From the NCBI GenBank assembly GCA_965249005.1, contig CBDFLD010000023.1, positions 1,116,001 through 1,180,000 of the forward strand: a DNA stretch of 64,000 bases, in the 5' to 3' direction. Both the position numbers and the translations under genes were made by a program. This document shows positions 18,552 to 26,622 of this stretch, piece by piece (position 1 is the stretch's first letter; the number at the start of each line of letters is the position of its first letter). The stretch is from CBDFLD01 sp965249005 (GTDB taxonomy: Bacteria > Acidobacteriota > UBA6911). Below the pieces are notes generated by a model. It ran no database searches. It saw only the letters and a list, made by a program, of their open reading frames with translations, and was not told the origin of the DNA.

Positions 18552-19315
18552 AGTCTTTCCATGGCCTCAGGCTCAAACTTCAAGATCAGCATGCCGGCGC
18601 GACTGAGGAGGTCGCCTTCGATGGCAACAGGTTCGGCGACGAACGGCAACACCTCTGCGTTGACTGGTTCTTCGGCTGGCGAGCAGAGTAGAACATGAGT
18701 CTCTCCGCCTTCGCCGTCTCGAACGACGAGCAATGGGGGAATGCCGCCCGAGATACACATCTGCGCACACGCCCGGTGCCCACGCCCACCCCCCGGGCGC
18801 ATGGACCCGAAATAACACTTGCTATCGACAATTTCGCCTTCGAGTCGCACCTTGCCGAGCCTCCGATCCGCGGCGTCCTCCAACTTGTTCCGAAGCGCGG
18901 GGTCGGTTCCCGACGACGATTCCAGCGAGGAGGGGGCGAAGGAAGGGCCGGCGAGAATGCGACCCATATCTCGTTGGAGCAGCGTTCCCTTGGCTTCAAG
19001 AGTTTTTCCTTCACGTCCATCAGGCGGGGTGATCCCGAACTTGCCCCCCGAAGTGAGCAAAAGAGTCCGAATCGTGCCATCCTTAGCGAAATAGCGCATG
19101 TGAGGGTATGGCCGATCGAGAACGAGTCCGCGAAACCCTTCGCCCGGGCGGTGGGGCAGAAGCCCGGGGCCGGGGTTCTGCTGGGTCAGGACCACCGCAA
19201 CTCCGAGTCCCAGTCCCAAAAGGAGAGCGGCGATCCCCGCCCCAATAGCAAAGCGAGAGCTGCGCGCACTCATCTTGAAGTAACCGACGAAGAATTCATC
19301 GTCCGCGTTTGTCAT
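18548..19315 (-). CDS. Membrane-anchored Cys-rich protein with DSKCYxGxMxPG motif
   Basis: I start at ATG 19313-19315 (255 residues) because it overlaps the upstream stop by 4 bases; a longer frame runs back into the Rieske gene. One transmembrane helix at about 22-44 anchors the protein. The periplasmic part ends in a domain with DSKCYFGSMRPGGG (C167) and GHRACAQMCISGGIPP (H180, C183, C187), and a further C211. The clustered Cys/His suggest metal or heme/Fe-S handling or redox-active disulphides. I recall similar segments beside Rieske proteins in other bacteria, but I cannot name a characterised family. Its coupling to the ferric reductase-Rieske gene suggests a shared electron-transfer complex. 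Confidence 0.6.
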   Translation of the reverse strand: MTNADDEFFVGYFKMSARSSRFAIGAGIAALLLGLGLGVAVVLTQQNPGPGLLPHRPGEGFRGLVLDRPYPHMRYFAKDGTIRTLLLTSGGKFGITPPDGREGKTLEAKGTLLQRDMGRILAGPSFAPSSLESSSGTDPALRNKLEDAADRRLGKVRLEGEIVDSKCYFGSMRPGGGRGHRACAQMCISGGIPPLLVVRDGEGGETHVLLCSPAEEPVNAEVLPFVAEPVAIEGDLLSRAGMLILKFEPEAMERL

Positions 19316-20451
19316 GCTGGTTTCTCCTCGTCTGGGTTCAACTGCGCTTGCTCGGGCGACCCGGGCTCCGCATTCGCTTCGAGCGGATTTCCCGCCGGTC
19401 GGGTTCCCGGGGGGAGAGGTCGAGGATCGATGAGTACGTGCCGTCGCGCATCCATATGCACGCGGTAGGTGGAAATCTTCTCGGTAAAAGGCGGCGGGGC
19501 CTGACCGTCGGACGGCGCATACTGCCAGCCGTGCCAGGGGCAAGTCAGACACCCGTCGAGCACGCGTCCCTCGCCGAGCGGTCCACCCTGATGTGCGCAG
19601 ACCCCGTGCAGCGCGGAGATCCCTGCTTTGTGACGAACCAGGGCGATGCTCTCTCCTTCGGGTCCGTTGACCACCACGGGCCGATCGAGCACGAGTTGTG
19701 CCGCCGGCCCGGCGTCGAGCCAGGGCACTTCGCCTCGGGTCTCGTCATCGCCGATTGCATCCGCAAGCTCAGCCACCGCGCCATCGTTGGCCCGGGTGCG
19801 AAGGGCCGCGATCCAGTGGAGGCTCCCAACCGACAATACGCTGGCGCTCACCATGAGAATCCAAACCGGGTGGTGCTCGTGTTGGAGCGCGCCGAACGCG
19901 ACATGAGTGATCACCAGCGCGTAGGCCAAGTACACCGACATGTGCAGAGACTTCCAGAGCCGCGCGCCGAGGAGGTTTTGCCAATAGTCATGGCTGGTGG
20001 CCGCCATTACAAAAAAGATGATCAGAGCCGCCGCGCCAAAGAGCTGGAACGGAAGTGAAGCTGGGGTAAAAGCAGCATCGAATGTAAGGAGCGACTCGAG
20101 TCTCGTGATGATGCCCCATGCGTGATATTGATCGATGACGTTTTTGGCGTGCCATGTCGCAACGAAGAAGAAGATCACGCCGAAGTGCCGGCGGTTATAG
20201 AGAATGGGCGCAAAACGTCGATCGAGCCGGGTGAGCGGTCCGATCAAGAGGATCCCGGTCAACATGAGAAACGCGCAGGTTCCCCAGGCCCGCATCCTGA
20301 TCGCTAACCAGTCGATCCGTTGGCCTTCTTCAAAGAGTCCCGAACCGATGGCCTGAAACAACTGGGTGTAGAGAATCACGAAAGCCAAAACGAAGAGGTC
20401 GTAGAGAACTTTCTTCTTGTTCCACTGGACCGTGACGTAACGTTCGCTCAA
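19312..20451 (-). CDS. Ferric reductase-like membrane domain fused to a Rieske [2Fe-2S] domain
   Basis: I choose TTG at 20449-20451: AGGAGG precedes it by 9 nt and it sits two bases after the upstream TGA; an ATG at 20487 would overlap that gene. The 379-residue protein has about six helices with paired His (H89 and H101 in one bundle, H170 and H183 in another), matching the YedZ/MsrQ-type di-heme ferric reductase fold. Residues about 250-340 are a Rieske domain with C285-x-H287 and C304-P-W-H307. Electrons could move from the Rieske cluster to membrane haem or the reverse, without a flavin or NAD domain in the same chain. The Pro/Glu-rich tail is probably disordered. Confidence 0.82.
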   Translation of the reverse strand: MSERYVTVQWNKKKVLYDLFVLAFVILYTQLFQAIGSGLFEEGQRIDWLAIRMRAWGTCAFLMLTGILLIGPLTRLDRRFAPILYNRRHFGVIFFFVATWHAKNVIDQYHAWGIITRLESLLTFDAAFTPASLPFQLFGAAALIIFFVMAATSHDYWQNLLGARLWKSLHMSVYLAYALVITHVAFGALQHEHHPVWILMVSASVLSVGSLHWIAALRTRANDGAVAELADAIGDDETRGEVPWLDAGPAAQLVLDRPVVVNGPEGESIALVRHKAGISALHGVCAHQGGPLGEGRVLDGCLTCPWHGWQYAPSDGQAPPPFTEKISTYRVHMDARRHVLIDPRPLPPGTRPAGNPLEANAEPGSPEQAQLNPDEEKPA

Positions 20452-20452
20452 T

Positions 20453-20596
20453 TCAGCGCCCCTCCTGGATTGTCGTCGGGACCGCATCCGCGGGATAGTT
20501 CTGCCGAAAGGTAATCGCCCAGATCAGCAGAATGGCGAGACAGGGGGCCAGGAACAGCCAAATCCAAAAATGCGCGCTTCTCTGGGTTTTCCTCAT
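20453..20596 (-). CDS. Small single-pass membrane protein
   Basis: A 47-residue protein (MRKTQRSAHFWIWLFLAPCL start) with a positively charged N-terminus, one strongly hydrophobic helix and a short polar tail. Its ATG overlaps the upstream stop by 4 bases, and its TGA is two bases before the TTG start of the ferric reductase-Rieske gene. This tight spacing supports that it is real and may be a small subunit of that membrane complex. Confidence 0.55.
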   Translation of the reverse strand: MRKTQRSAHFWIWLFLAPCLAILLIWAITFRQNYPADAVPTTIQEGR

Positions 20597-20811
20597 CGCG
20601 CATCCTCTTTCTGCCTGCGTCGGCCGAGCCAGATGCGGAGCACGAGTGGCCAAAGCACCACCGTACCGGGCAAAACCAACAATCTGAACAGAGGCGAACT
20701 GCCCCGAGCGTTCGGGCTGACGCGACCGACCGCGAATACGAGGTAGAAGAGGGCGAACAGAACCCCAATCCCGAGATAGATCTGGGCGGTTGGGATGATT
20801 ATTTGTGCCAT
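20593..20811 (-). CDS. Small two-helix membrane protein
   Basis: A 72-residue protein with two hydrophobic segments (IYLGIGVLFALFYLVFAVG; LFRLLVLPGTVVLWPLVL) separated by a Pro/Ser loop and ended by a basic tail (RRRQKEDAR). GGAGGAGG lies just upstream of the ATG. It is the first gene of the membrane redox set and is translationally coupled to the next small gene. No family is recognised; subunit or assembly factor are guesses. Confidence 0.6.
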   Translation of the reverse strand: MAQIIIPTAQIYLGIGVLFALFYLVFAVGRVSPNARGSSPLFRLLVLPGTVVLWPLVLRIWLGRRRQKEDAR

Positions 20812-20824
20812 TGCCTCCTCCGGC

Positions 20825-22138
20825 TCAAGCTCCAGCCTTCATGGAACTGAATCGAGGTTGCTCGCGTTTTGTGCGAAACAACCAATCGATCACCCGTCTT
20901 TGAGCGTGACTTCCGCCAATCCGCTCCACGTCTCTGGCAACCAGATCCACGATCTCTCGAGCCCTGGAGTGATGCCCGGCTCGTGATTCGATGACCGCTT
21001 CAGCAATAGGAATCCCCACGTCGAGGCTGACGCGAGCGTCGAACTCGTCGGCTCTCTGCGTGACTGCGCGCCGCATCGAGGCGATAAATAGTCTTGATTC
21101 GTCCAGGTGCCCCGCACTCGCGAGCGCCAACACGTAGTGAATGTCGGCGAAAGCCAACCCATGATCTCCCAATCTCTCACGTGCGATTTCCGCCAGCGCA
21201 AACCAGCGACTTACAAGATCGAAGCCTCGGCCTTCCAGAAGCAAGAGAAGGGACGTCGCGTTGCTTACGTCCCGATAATCCCGAGGCGGGTAGATCGCAA
21301 TGCGCCGATCATAGAGGTCGAGAGCCGAGCTCGGACAACCACTGTCGACATGAAACAGCGCCTCGTGCCAGGCAAGGTGCCCGGCGAAGTTGTTCACACC
21401 CTCCAGGAGCGCCTCGCGCTCGGCGAGCCATGAGACACCCTCTCGCGGCCTATTCTCTTCATAAAGGACATGCGCGATGGCGTGAAGCGCCCACACGTCT
21501 TTTGCTTCAAGCTCGAGAGCTCGATGACCGGCTCGTTCCGCCGCTTCGAGTTCACCGGTCTCCTCGAGGGCAAAGGCGTGGCAGCCCAGTACGAAGCCGA
21601 AACCCGGGCTCGATTCCTCGAACGAGGGCAATACCGATTCGACGCTTTGCCTCTTGCCTTTGTTGTCCCCGATCATGAAGCGAAGAGAGTGCATCAGCTT
21701 GATGGTGAGAAGATCACAGGGGTCAAACGCGAGATGTCGATCGAGTCGTTCAGCGGCCCGGGGGGCGGCTCCTTGCGTCCAAAGACTCAGGGCGTCGTAA
21801 AGAGCCTGCTCCCTCGGTTCGGCACCGCGCTCCTGGAAGGTTGCCTTTGCCGATTCGAGAGCCGCACCAATGCCGGGCAAGAGATCGCGACGACCGAGAA
21901 CGCGCAACGCAAAACCGCGAAGAAGATGCGCGGCAGCCATGGCGGGATCGGCGGCGAGTGTCGCTTCTATGTGATCTGCTGTATCGGCGCGATGCCCCAT
22001 CAAGGATTCGACCGCGCGTCCGAAAGAGGCGCGAGCCGCGGGCACGTCCGAGCGAAGTTTCCCCGCGAATGCCTCGAGTATTCGGGAGTGCGGCTCGGCA
22101 ACAAGACCGAGTCGCTCGGAGTCAGATCCGTTCATCAT
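20825..22138 (-). CDS. TTC38/StaR-like tetratricopeptide-repeat protein
   Basis: A 437-residue cytosolic protein built of helix pairs. The segment DVWALHAIAHVLYEENRP followed by EGVSWLAER, and later NFAGHLAWHEALFHVD, are characteristic of the tetratricopeptide repeat 38 (cd05804, StaR-like) family. Its role is not established; it may be a scaffold. It sits between the membrane redox cluster and a small membrane protein plus an NCS1 permease, all on the minus strand with gaps below 15 bp, so it is probably part of one transcript. Confidence 0.8.
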   Translation of the reverse strand: MMNGSDSERLGLVAEPHSRILEAFAGKLRSDVPAARASFGRAVESLMGHRADTADHIEATLAADPAMAAAHLLRGFALRVLGRRDLLPGIGAALESAKATFQERGAEPREQALYDALSLWTQGAAPRAAERLDRHLAFDPCDLLTIKLMHSLRFMIGDNKGKRQSVESVLPSFEESSPGFGFVLGCHAFALEETGELEAAERAGHRALELEAKDVWALHAIAHVLYEENRPREGVSWLAEREALLEGVNNFAGHLAWHEALFHVDSGCPSSALDLYDRRIAIYPPRDYRDVSNATSLLLLLEGRGFDLVSRWFALAEIARERLGDHGLAFADIHYVLALASAGHLDESRLFIASMRRAVTQRADEFDARVSLDVGIPIAEAVIESRAGHHSRAREIVDLVARDVERIGGSHAQRRVIDWLFRTKREQPRFSSMKAGA

Positions 22139-22145
22139 AAGAGGT

Positions 22146-22313
22146 CTAATCAGACTTCATCCAAAACGGTGCCGTTGCAAACCACAGGATCATTCCCAGG
22201 AGCATCAGGTCGGCGTGCCGAGTCCAGGCGATTTTGCCCAGCATGACAAGGAGTGAAGGGACCACCGTCAAGGTCAGACCCACCAAGGAAACCGAAATCA
22301 AGATCTGTCGCAT
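22146..22313 (-). CDS. Small two-helix membrane protein
   Basis: A 55-residue protein from ATG 22311-22313, starting MRQILISVSLVGLTLTVVPS and containing two hydrophobic segments (ending ILWFATAPFWMK). It fits exactly between the permease stop (22315) and the TTC38-like start (22138), leaving almost no gap. This kind of small protein is seen beside permeases, but I recognise no family. Confidence 0.5.
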   Translation of the reverse strand: MRQILISVSLVGLTLTVVPSLLVMLGKIAWTRHADLMLLGMILWFATAPFWMKSD

Positions 22314-22314
22314 C

Positions 22315-23709
22315 CTAGAACTCCGCTTGTGGCTCTGGAAGCCTCTGTGATCTTTGCTCCCAGGCACTGAGCAAGACGTATAACCCAACGGCCAGAAACC
22401 ACGCGGGCAACCCCATAAAAAAGATCTCAATGGGAAGCATGAAAGCCACCGCCAGCGAGCCGACCCAGGCGATGAAGGCCGGCCAGCTGAAGAGCTTTCC
22501 CATGGACTCTGCATTGTTGCTGCGGAGCCCGATCTTGGGAAGTATCCAGTAATCGGCGAAAATTACCGCTCCCATGGGCATCAGCACAAGGCCGTACAAA
22601 GCAATGAAATCCAGAAATCTCATGACAATGGCGGGAAAACAAGCGGCGATGGTTGTCACCAAGCCCGCCACCAGAGTTACTTTCCATCGTTTCCAGTTCG
22701 GAGTGACCACTTGGAGCGCAAGCCCGGAACGATAGAGTGTCGGGTTTGCCGTCGTCCACCCGGCGACGACCACGCAGATGGCTCCGGCAGTGCCCGCGCC
22801 CAGATAGGCAATGGGGCCGGGAGCGACAGAACCGGCGGCCGCGGCACAAAGAACGCCGGATGCGATCCAAGCGATGAAATGTCCCAAGTACATTCCTGTA
22901 GCTGTCGTGAAACCATACTGCCACTTTCTGGCGTACCTGAAAATGGTCAGGTCAGACATACCCAAGTGCATGGCAAGGTTGCAAAACCAGGCGAAAAATA
23001 CCACATGCCAGAAAGTGAATTTGGTTTGGTCGGGGTAGACGACGCCGGTCCAGATCTTCTCGTTGGCGACTCTCCACGAGTCCGACAGCGAGTCCGCACC
23101 GAGCGTGGGCATCACGGCAACCGCACTTGCCACAAACACCAGCAGCATCCAGGGAACACAAACTCTCGAGAATCTCGAAATCTTTTCGAACCCCAAGATC
23201 GCCAGCGCGGTAACCACTGCACCCACGAGAAACACCACAACTACCCAGCTTATGCTGGTGGGCAACCGGTCCGAAAGTTCCGGCATGGGCATACCGAAAG
23301 GCAGGCCCACCGCGGTGGCCGCGACAGAGATCATAGACCCCGCAAGAAAACAGAAGCCCAGCGCATTGACGATGCTGTATAAATAGGTCAGATAGGGCCC
23401 ACAAATTTTGCGAAGCTGCCAATACAGCGTCAGCCGGGTCCTGACCGCAATCGGTGCACACACAAACGCCCAACTCAATACGGCAAGAAGGTTTCCCAGC
23501 AGCAGACCCAGAAATAGATCGGAGGCAGTGACTCCGTGAACCACAAACAGAGGGCCTATGACGAATTCCGTGCCCGCGACATGCTCTCCTGCATACATTC
23601 CGAGAAAGCTCCGGACGCCATGGAAGCTTTTCTCTGAAACTGGCTCGCGATCGAATTCATACATCGCGTCGAGGCGCTTGGCCAGTCCCGACTTGCCCTC
23701 ACCAATCAT
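22315..23709 (-). CDS. NCS1-family (purine-cytosine permease-like) transporter
   Basis: I start at ATG 23707-23709 (464 residues) because GAGGGGAA lies 6 nt upstream; the longer frame has no such signal. About 12 hydrophobic helices are visible. The N-terminal soluble region ends in EKSFHGVRSFLGMYAGEHVAG-like sequence, and the first helices contain GTEFVIGPLFVVHG, consistent with the nucleobase:cation symporter-1 family of cation-coupled importers. In this context (sugar kinases, aldolase) its substrate may be a carbohydrate-derived compound rather than a nucleobase; this is an inference. It is 34 bp downstream of the rhamnulokinase gene. Confidence 0.82.
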   Translation of the reverse strand: MIGEGKSGLAKRLDAMYEFDREPVSEKSFHGVRSFLGMYAGEHVAGTEFVIGPLFVVHGVTASDLFLGLLLGNLLAVLSWAFVCAPIAVRTRLTLYWQLRKICGPYLTYLYSIVNALGFCFLAGSMISVAATAVGLPFGMPMPELSDRLPTSISWVVVVFLVGAVVTALAILGFEKISRFSRVCVPWMLLVFVASAVAVMPTLGADSLSDSWRVANEKIWTGVVYPDQTKFTFWHVVFFAWFCNLAMHLGMSDLTIFRYARKWQYGFTTATGMYLGHFIAWIASGVLCAAAAGSVAPGPIAYLGAGTAGAICVVVAGWTTANPTLYRSGLALQVVTPNWKRWKVTLVAGLVTTIAACFPAIVMRFLDFIALYGLVLMPMGAVIFADYWILPKIGLRSNNAESMGKLFSWPAFIAWVGSLAVAFMLPIEIFFMGLPAWFLAVGLYVLLSAWEQRSQRLPEPQAEF

Positions 23710-23743
23710 AGAGTTCCCCTCGAAGGTGTATTGAGCAGCAGTA

Positions 23744-25243
23744 CTAAGCCCCCGCCCGGTTGCGCTCTTCAGTCCATTTGCAATAGCCGGAAAAGCGAGG
23801 CATGCACTGTTCCCATTTCTCGGCCTCGCGTGGCTCAAACACTCGCGCCGGGAAAGAATTCGCAATCGTCTCCCGCACCTCTTGCAGGGAACTCACCTCC
23901 CCGCCGGCGATCATCTGTACGCCAATGTTTCCAAGTGCCGTCGCTTCCGCTGGACCTGCGAGAACAGGCCGAGCTGTTGCCTCCGCGGTGAACTGGTTGA
24001 GAAGCTCGTTCTGGGAGCCGCCGCCAACCACATGAATTGCGGAAAAGGTTCGGTTGGTTATCTCTTCCAGGGAGTCGAGAACGAATCGATATTTGAGGGC
24101 CAGGCTTTCGAGGATGGTCCTGACGAACGCACCCGGAGACCCGGGCACGGGTTGCTCCGTGTCTCGGCAAAAGCTGGCAATGCTCTCGAGCATATGGGTG
24201 GAACGATGAAAACTGGGATGATCTGGATCTATGAGGCTTCTAAAAGCTGGCTCCGTGCCAGCACGGGACAACAGTTCTGCATAGGCAAAATCATGACCCA
24301 TTGCTTCCCATTGGCGGCGGCAACCCTGCAGGATCCACATTCCCGTAATGTTTTTGAGCAATCGGATGGTTCCCGAGACACCGCCTTCATTGGTGAAATT
24401 GAGCGTTCTCGCCTTTTGGTCCGTTATCGGAGCCATCGTTTCGCATCCAAGCAAAGACCATGTCCCCGAACTGATAAAGGCAGACTCTCCAGCTGAATAA
24501 GTCGCTACGACAGCCGAGGCGGTATCGTGGGAGGCTGGCGCGATCACTTGCGTTTCGCCGATACCTGTCTCGCGAACAACTTCACGCCGCACCGGTCCAA
24601 GAACGGTGCCGGGCTGGACAACCTCGGGCAGGATTCTCACCGGGAGTCCAAGCTGCTCGAATATTTCAGTTGCCCAGCGCCGGTTCCGGACATCATAAAA
24701 CTGTGTGGTTGTCGCGGCCGTGTACTCGGACTTGATCTCGCCGGTGAGCCAAAAACTGAACAGGTCAGGGATCATGACCATGGTCTCGACCACGTCGAAG
24801 AACTCAGGATTGCTGAGGAATCCCGCGTAGAGTTGATACAGCGTATTGACCTTCATCAACTGAGTTCCGGTTCGTGCGTAGAGCTCCTCCGGAGGAATGA
24901 GCGCAAATACCCGGTCCATGGCGCTATCATTTCGCTTGTCGCGGTAATGATAAGGGTTTTCGAGGAGTTTCCCTCCTCGTCCCAAAAGGGCATAGTCGAG
25001 TCCCCAGCCGTCTATGCCGATGCCATCGAGACGTGGAAATCGCCGAGCAATATTTAGGGTCTCTCGTATACTAAGCCAGAGTCTCGGAACATCCCAGTGC
25101 AATTCTCCGTTGTACTCCACAGGTTCGTTGGCAAACCGGTGGATACCCTCCAGCCGCAATTGGCCCGCGTCGTAATGCCCGATGACGGCTCGACCACTTT
25201 CTGCCCCCAGATCGAATGCGAGGTATCGTTTTTTTGCGCTCAT
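23744..25243 (-). CDS. rhaB: Rhamnulokinase-like FGGY kinase
   Basis: A 499-residue FGGY-family kinase. The N-terminal phosphate motif reads LAFDLGAESGRAV, DGWGLDYALLG and NPYHYRDKR follow, and ASHDTASAVV and SGTWSLLGCE are typical of L-rhamnulokinase, which phosphorylates L-rhamnulose to its 1-phosphate. GGGSQNELLNQFTA is the adenosine-binding region. Neighbours are a class II aldolase, which would split the product, and an NCS1 permease. No rhamnose isomerase (RhaA) is present here, so the pathway is either incomplete in this window or acts on a related deoxyketose. Confidence 0.9.
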   Translation of the reverse strand: MSAKKRYLAFDLGAESGRAVIGHYDAGQLRLEGIHRFANEPVEYNGELHWDVPRLWLSIRETLNIARRFPRLDGIGIDGWGLDYALLGRGGKLLENPYHYRDKRNDSAMDRVFALIPPEELYARTGTQLMKVNTLYQLYAGFLSNPEFFDVVETMVMIPDLFSFWLTGEIKSEYTAATTTQFYDVRNRRWATEIFEQLGLPVRILPEVVQPGTVLGPVRREVVRETGIGETQVIAPASHDTASAVVATYSAGESAFISSGTWSLLGCETMAPITDQKARTLNFTNEGGVSGTIRLLKNITGMWILQGCRRQWEAMGHDFAYAELLSRAGTEPAFRSLIDPDHPSFHRSTHMLESIASFCRDTEQPVPGSPGAFVRTILESLALKYRFVLDSLEEITNRTFSAIHVVGGGSQNELLNQFTAEATARPVLAGPAEATALGNIGVQMIAGGEVSSLQEVRETIANSFPARVFEPREAEKWEQCMPRFSGYCKWTEERNRAGA

Positions 25244-25265
25244 CGTGACGTGATCGCCCGTTCGA

Positions 25266-25940
25266 CTAGATGTCCTTCATTGAGGCGAGCAAGGCGCGTC
25301 GATATTTTTCACTGGATAGCTCCTCGAGCCGGCCTGCCTCTTCCTCGTCCAAGAACCGGGGCGTCCCTACCAGGCTGGCCAGCAGTTGTATTCGTGCCGC
25401 CTCTTCTACGGTACAGGCTCGCCAAAAAGCTTGTCTCAGATTTTCGCCGACCGTGACCGCGCCGTGATTGCGCAGAATCAGAGCAGAGCACTCGGGATCC
25501 TGGATCGAAGATGAGACCGCGTGGGCTAGCTCGGGTGTGGTAACAGTGATGTAGTCGAGATGCGGGATTTTTCGTCCCAGATAGATTATGCAGTCGGCGA
25601 ACATCGGTTTCAGATCATGGCCCGAACTGGTGAGGGCGATGGTGGAAGGTGGATGGGTGTGGACCACGGCCTGAATGTCCGGACGCCGCCTGTAGCAGGC
25701 CAGATGCATCAGGACTTCGGAAGACGGTTTCAACGTATTCGACCCCACTTCGCCGGTGTCAATGTCGACCTCCACGTACTGCTCGGGCTTGACGTCCTCC
25801 ATGGACAGCCCGGAAGGTGAGATCAGCATCGTACTTTGTGTCCTGGCGCTGATGTTGCCTCCCGCACCCGTGGCTAGACGCTCCTTGAGAACAAGTTTCG
25901 CGTAGGTAGAAACCTCTTCTCTCAAGCTGCGAAATCTCAT
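25266..25940 (-). CDS. Class II aldolase (rhamnulose/fuculose-1-phosphate aldolase type)
   Basis: A 224-residue zinc-dependent aldolase/adducin-domain protein. TGAGGNISAR is the phosphate-binding loop, SSEVLMHLACYRRRPDI holds the catalytic Glu, VVHTHPP gives two zinc-binding His, and RNHGAVTVG the third. It would cleave a 1-phosphorylated deoxyketose into dihydroxyacetone phosphate and an aldehyde. It lies 22 bp upstream of rhaB on the same strand, which favours rhamnulose-1-phosphate or fuculose-1-phosphate as substrate; sequence alone does not separate the two. Confidence 0.88.
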   Translation of the reverse strand: MRFRSLREEVSTYAKLVLKERLATGAGGNISARTQSTMLISPSGLSMEDVKPEQYVEVDIDTGEVGSNTLKPSSEVLMHLACYRRRPDIQAVVHTHPPSTIALTSSGHDLKPMFADCIIYLGRKIPHLDYITVTTPELAHAVSSSIQDPECSALILRNHGAVTVGENLRQAFWRACTVEEAARIQLLASLVGTPRFLDEEEAGRLEELSSEKYRRALLASMKDI

Positions 25941-25952
25941 AACAACCCCGAT

Positions 25953-26555
25953 TCAAAGATTAAAAGCCTTCAGGGTCCCCGTACTACCATTCAGTTCAAG
26001 GATACCGATCTTCCCCGTCTGAATGTCCAGGACCTTGCGGATCGCCGTAGGTTCGACATGCAATAGAAGACCAACGAAAAGGCGAAGGAACGTCCGGTGC
26101 GAGACAACAAGAAGCGTTCTTCCCTCAATCTCATGAATCCGCTCCACCAGCCTCCCTGCCCTGGCTCGCACCTGCTGCCCGCTTTCTCCGTCGGGAGGAG
26201 TGTTACTGTAGGCATCTTTCTCCCACGCCGCGAACAGATCCGGCGTGAGCTCGGACGCTTCTGTCTTCGTTAGACCTTCCCATTTGCCGAAGGAAAGCTC
26301 TCGAATATCCTCCTGCACTTCCCAGCCCACGCCGGGATCGAGGATCTCCGCTGTCTGTCTTGCTCTTCTCAGAGGACTGGTCCAGGCCCGATCCACTGCA
26401 AGACCCAATTCTGAAAGTGCTCTCGCCGCCCTGGCGGCTTCTTTGTTTCCTCTTCGCGATAGTGGCGGATCCAGGATTCCACAAAAACGGTCACCGTCCC
26501 GATTCAACGCAGTTTCACCATGTCGGAGGAAGATCACCGTTTTTCGAGATGACAT
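25953..26555 (-). CDS. Histidine phosphatase (phosphoglycerate-mutase-like)
   Basis: A 200-residue protein with the RHGET motif (FLRHGETALN, about residues 10-19), the second Arg in SPLRRARQTAEIL, ELSFGKWEGLT and the C-terminal VVSHRTFLR His. This is the two-histidine phosphatase set used by sugar-phosphate and cofactor phosphatases such as CobC or broad-specificity members. It lies 13 bp from the aldolase gene and 68 bp downstream of the FGGY kinase, so it probably dephosphorylates an intermediate of that pathway; this is inferred from context only. Confidence 0.88.
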   Translation of the reverse strand: MSSRKTVIFLRHGETALNRDGDRFCGILDPPLSRRGNKEAARAARALSELGLAVDRAWTSPLRRARQTAEILDPGVGWEVQEDIRELSFGKWEGLTKTEASELTPDLFAAWEKDAYSNTPPDGESGQQVRARAGRLVERIHEIEGRTLLVVSHRTFLRLFVGLLLHVEPTAIRKVLDIQTGKIGILELNGSTGTLKAFNL

Positions 26556-26622
26556 ACTCGGCTCCAGGTTTGCTGAGACCTCGCCTCGTGGGCGGGGTGA
26601 TCCTCAACCTCCGCGCACTCGG

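Noticed and set aside
22711..23382. Plus-strand frame rich in His/Arg opposite the permease
   Set aside because: Composition is that of a shadow of a membrane protein gene; the minus-strand frame has about 12 helices and a good ribosome site.
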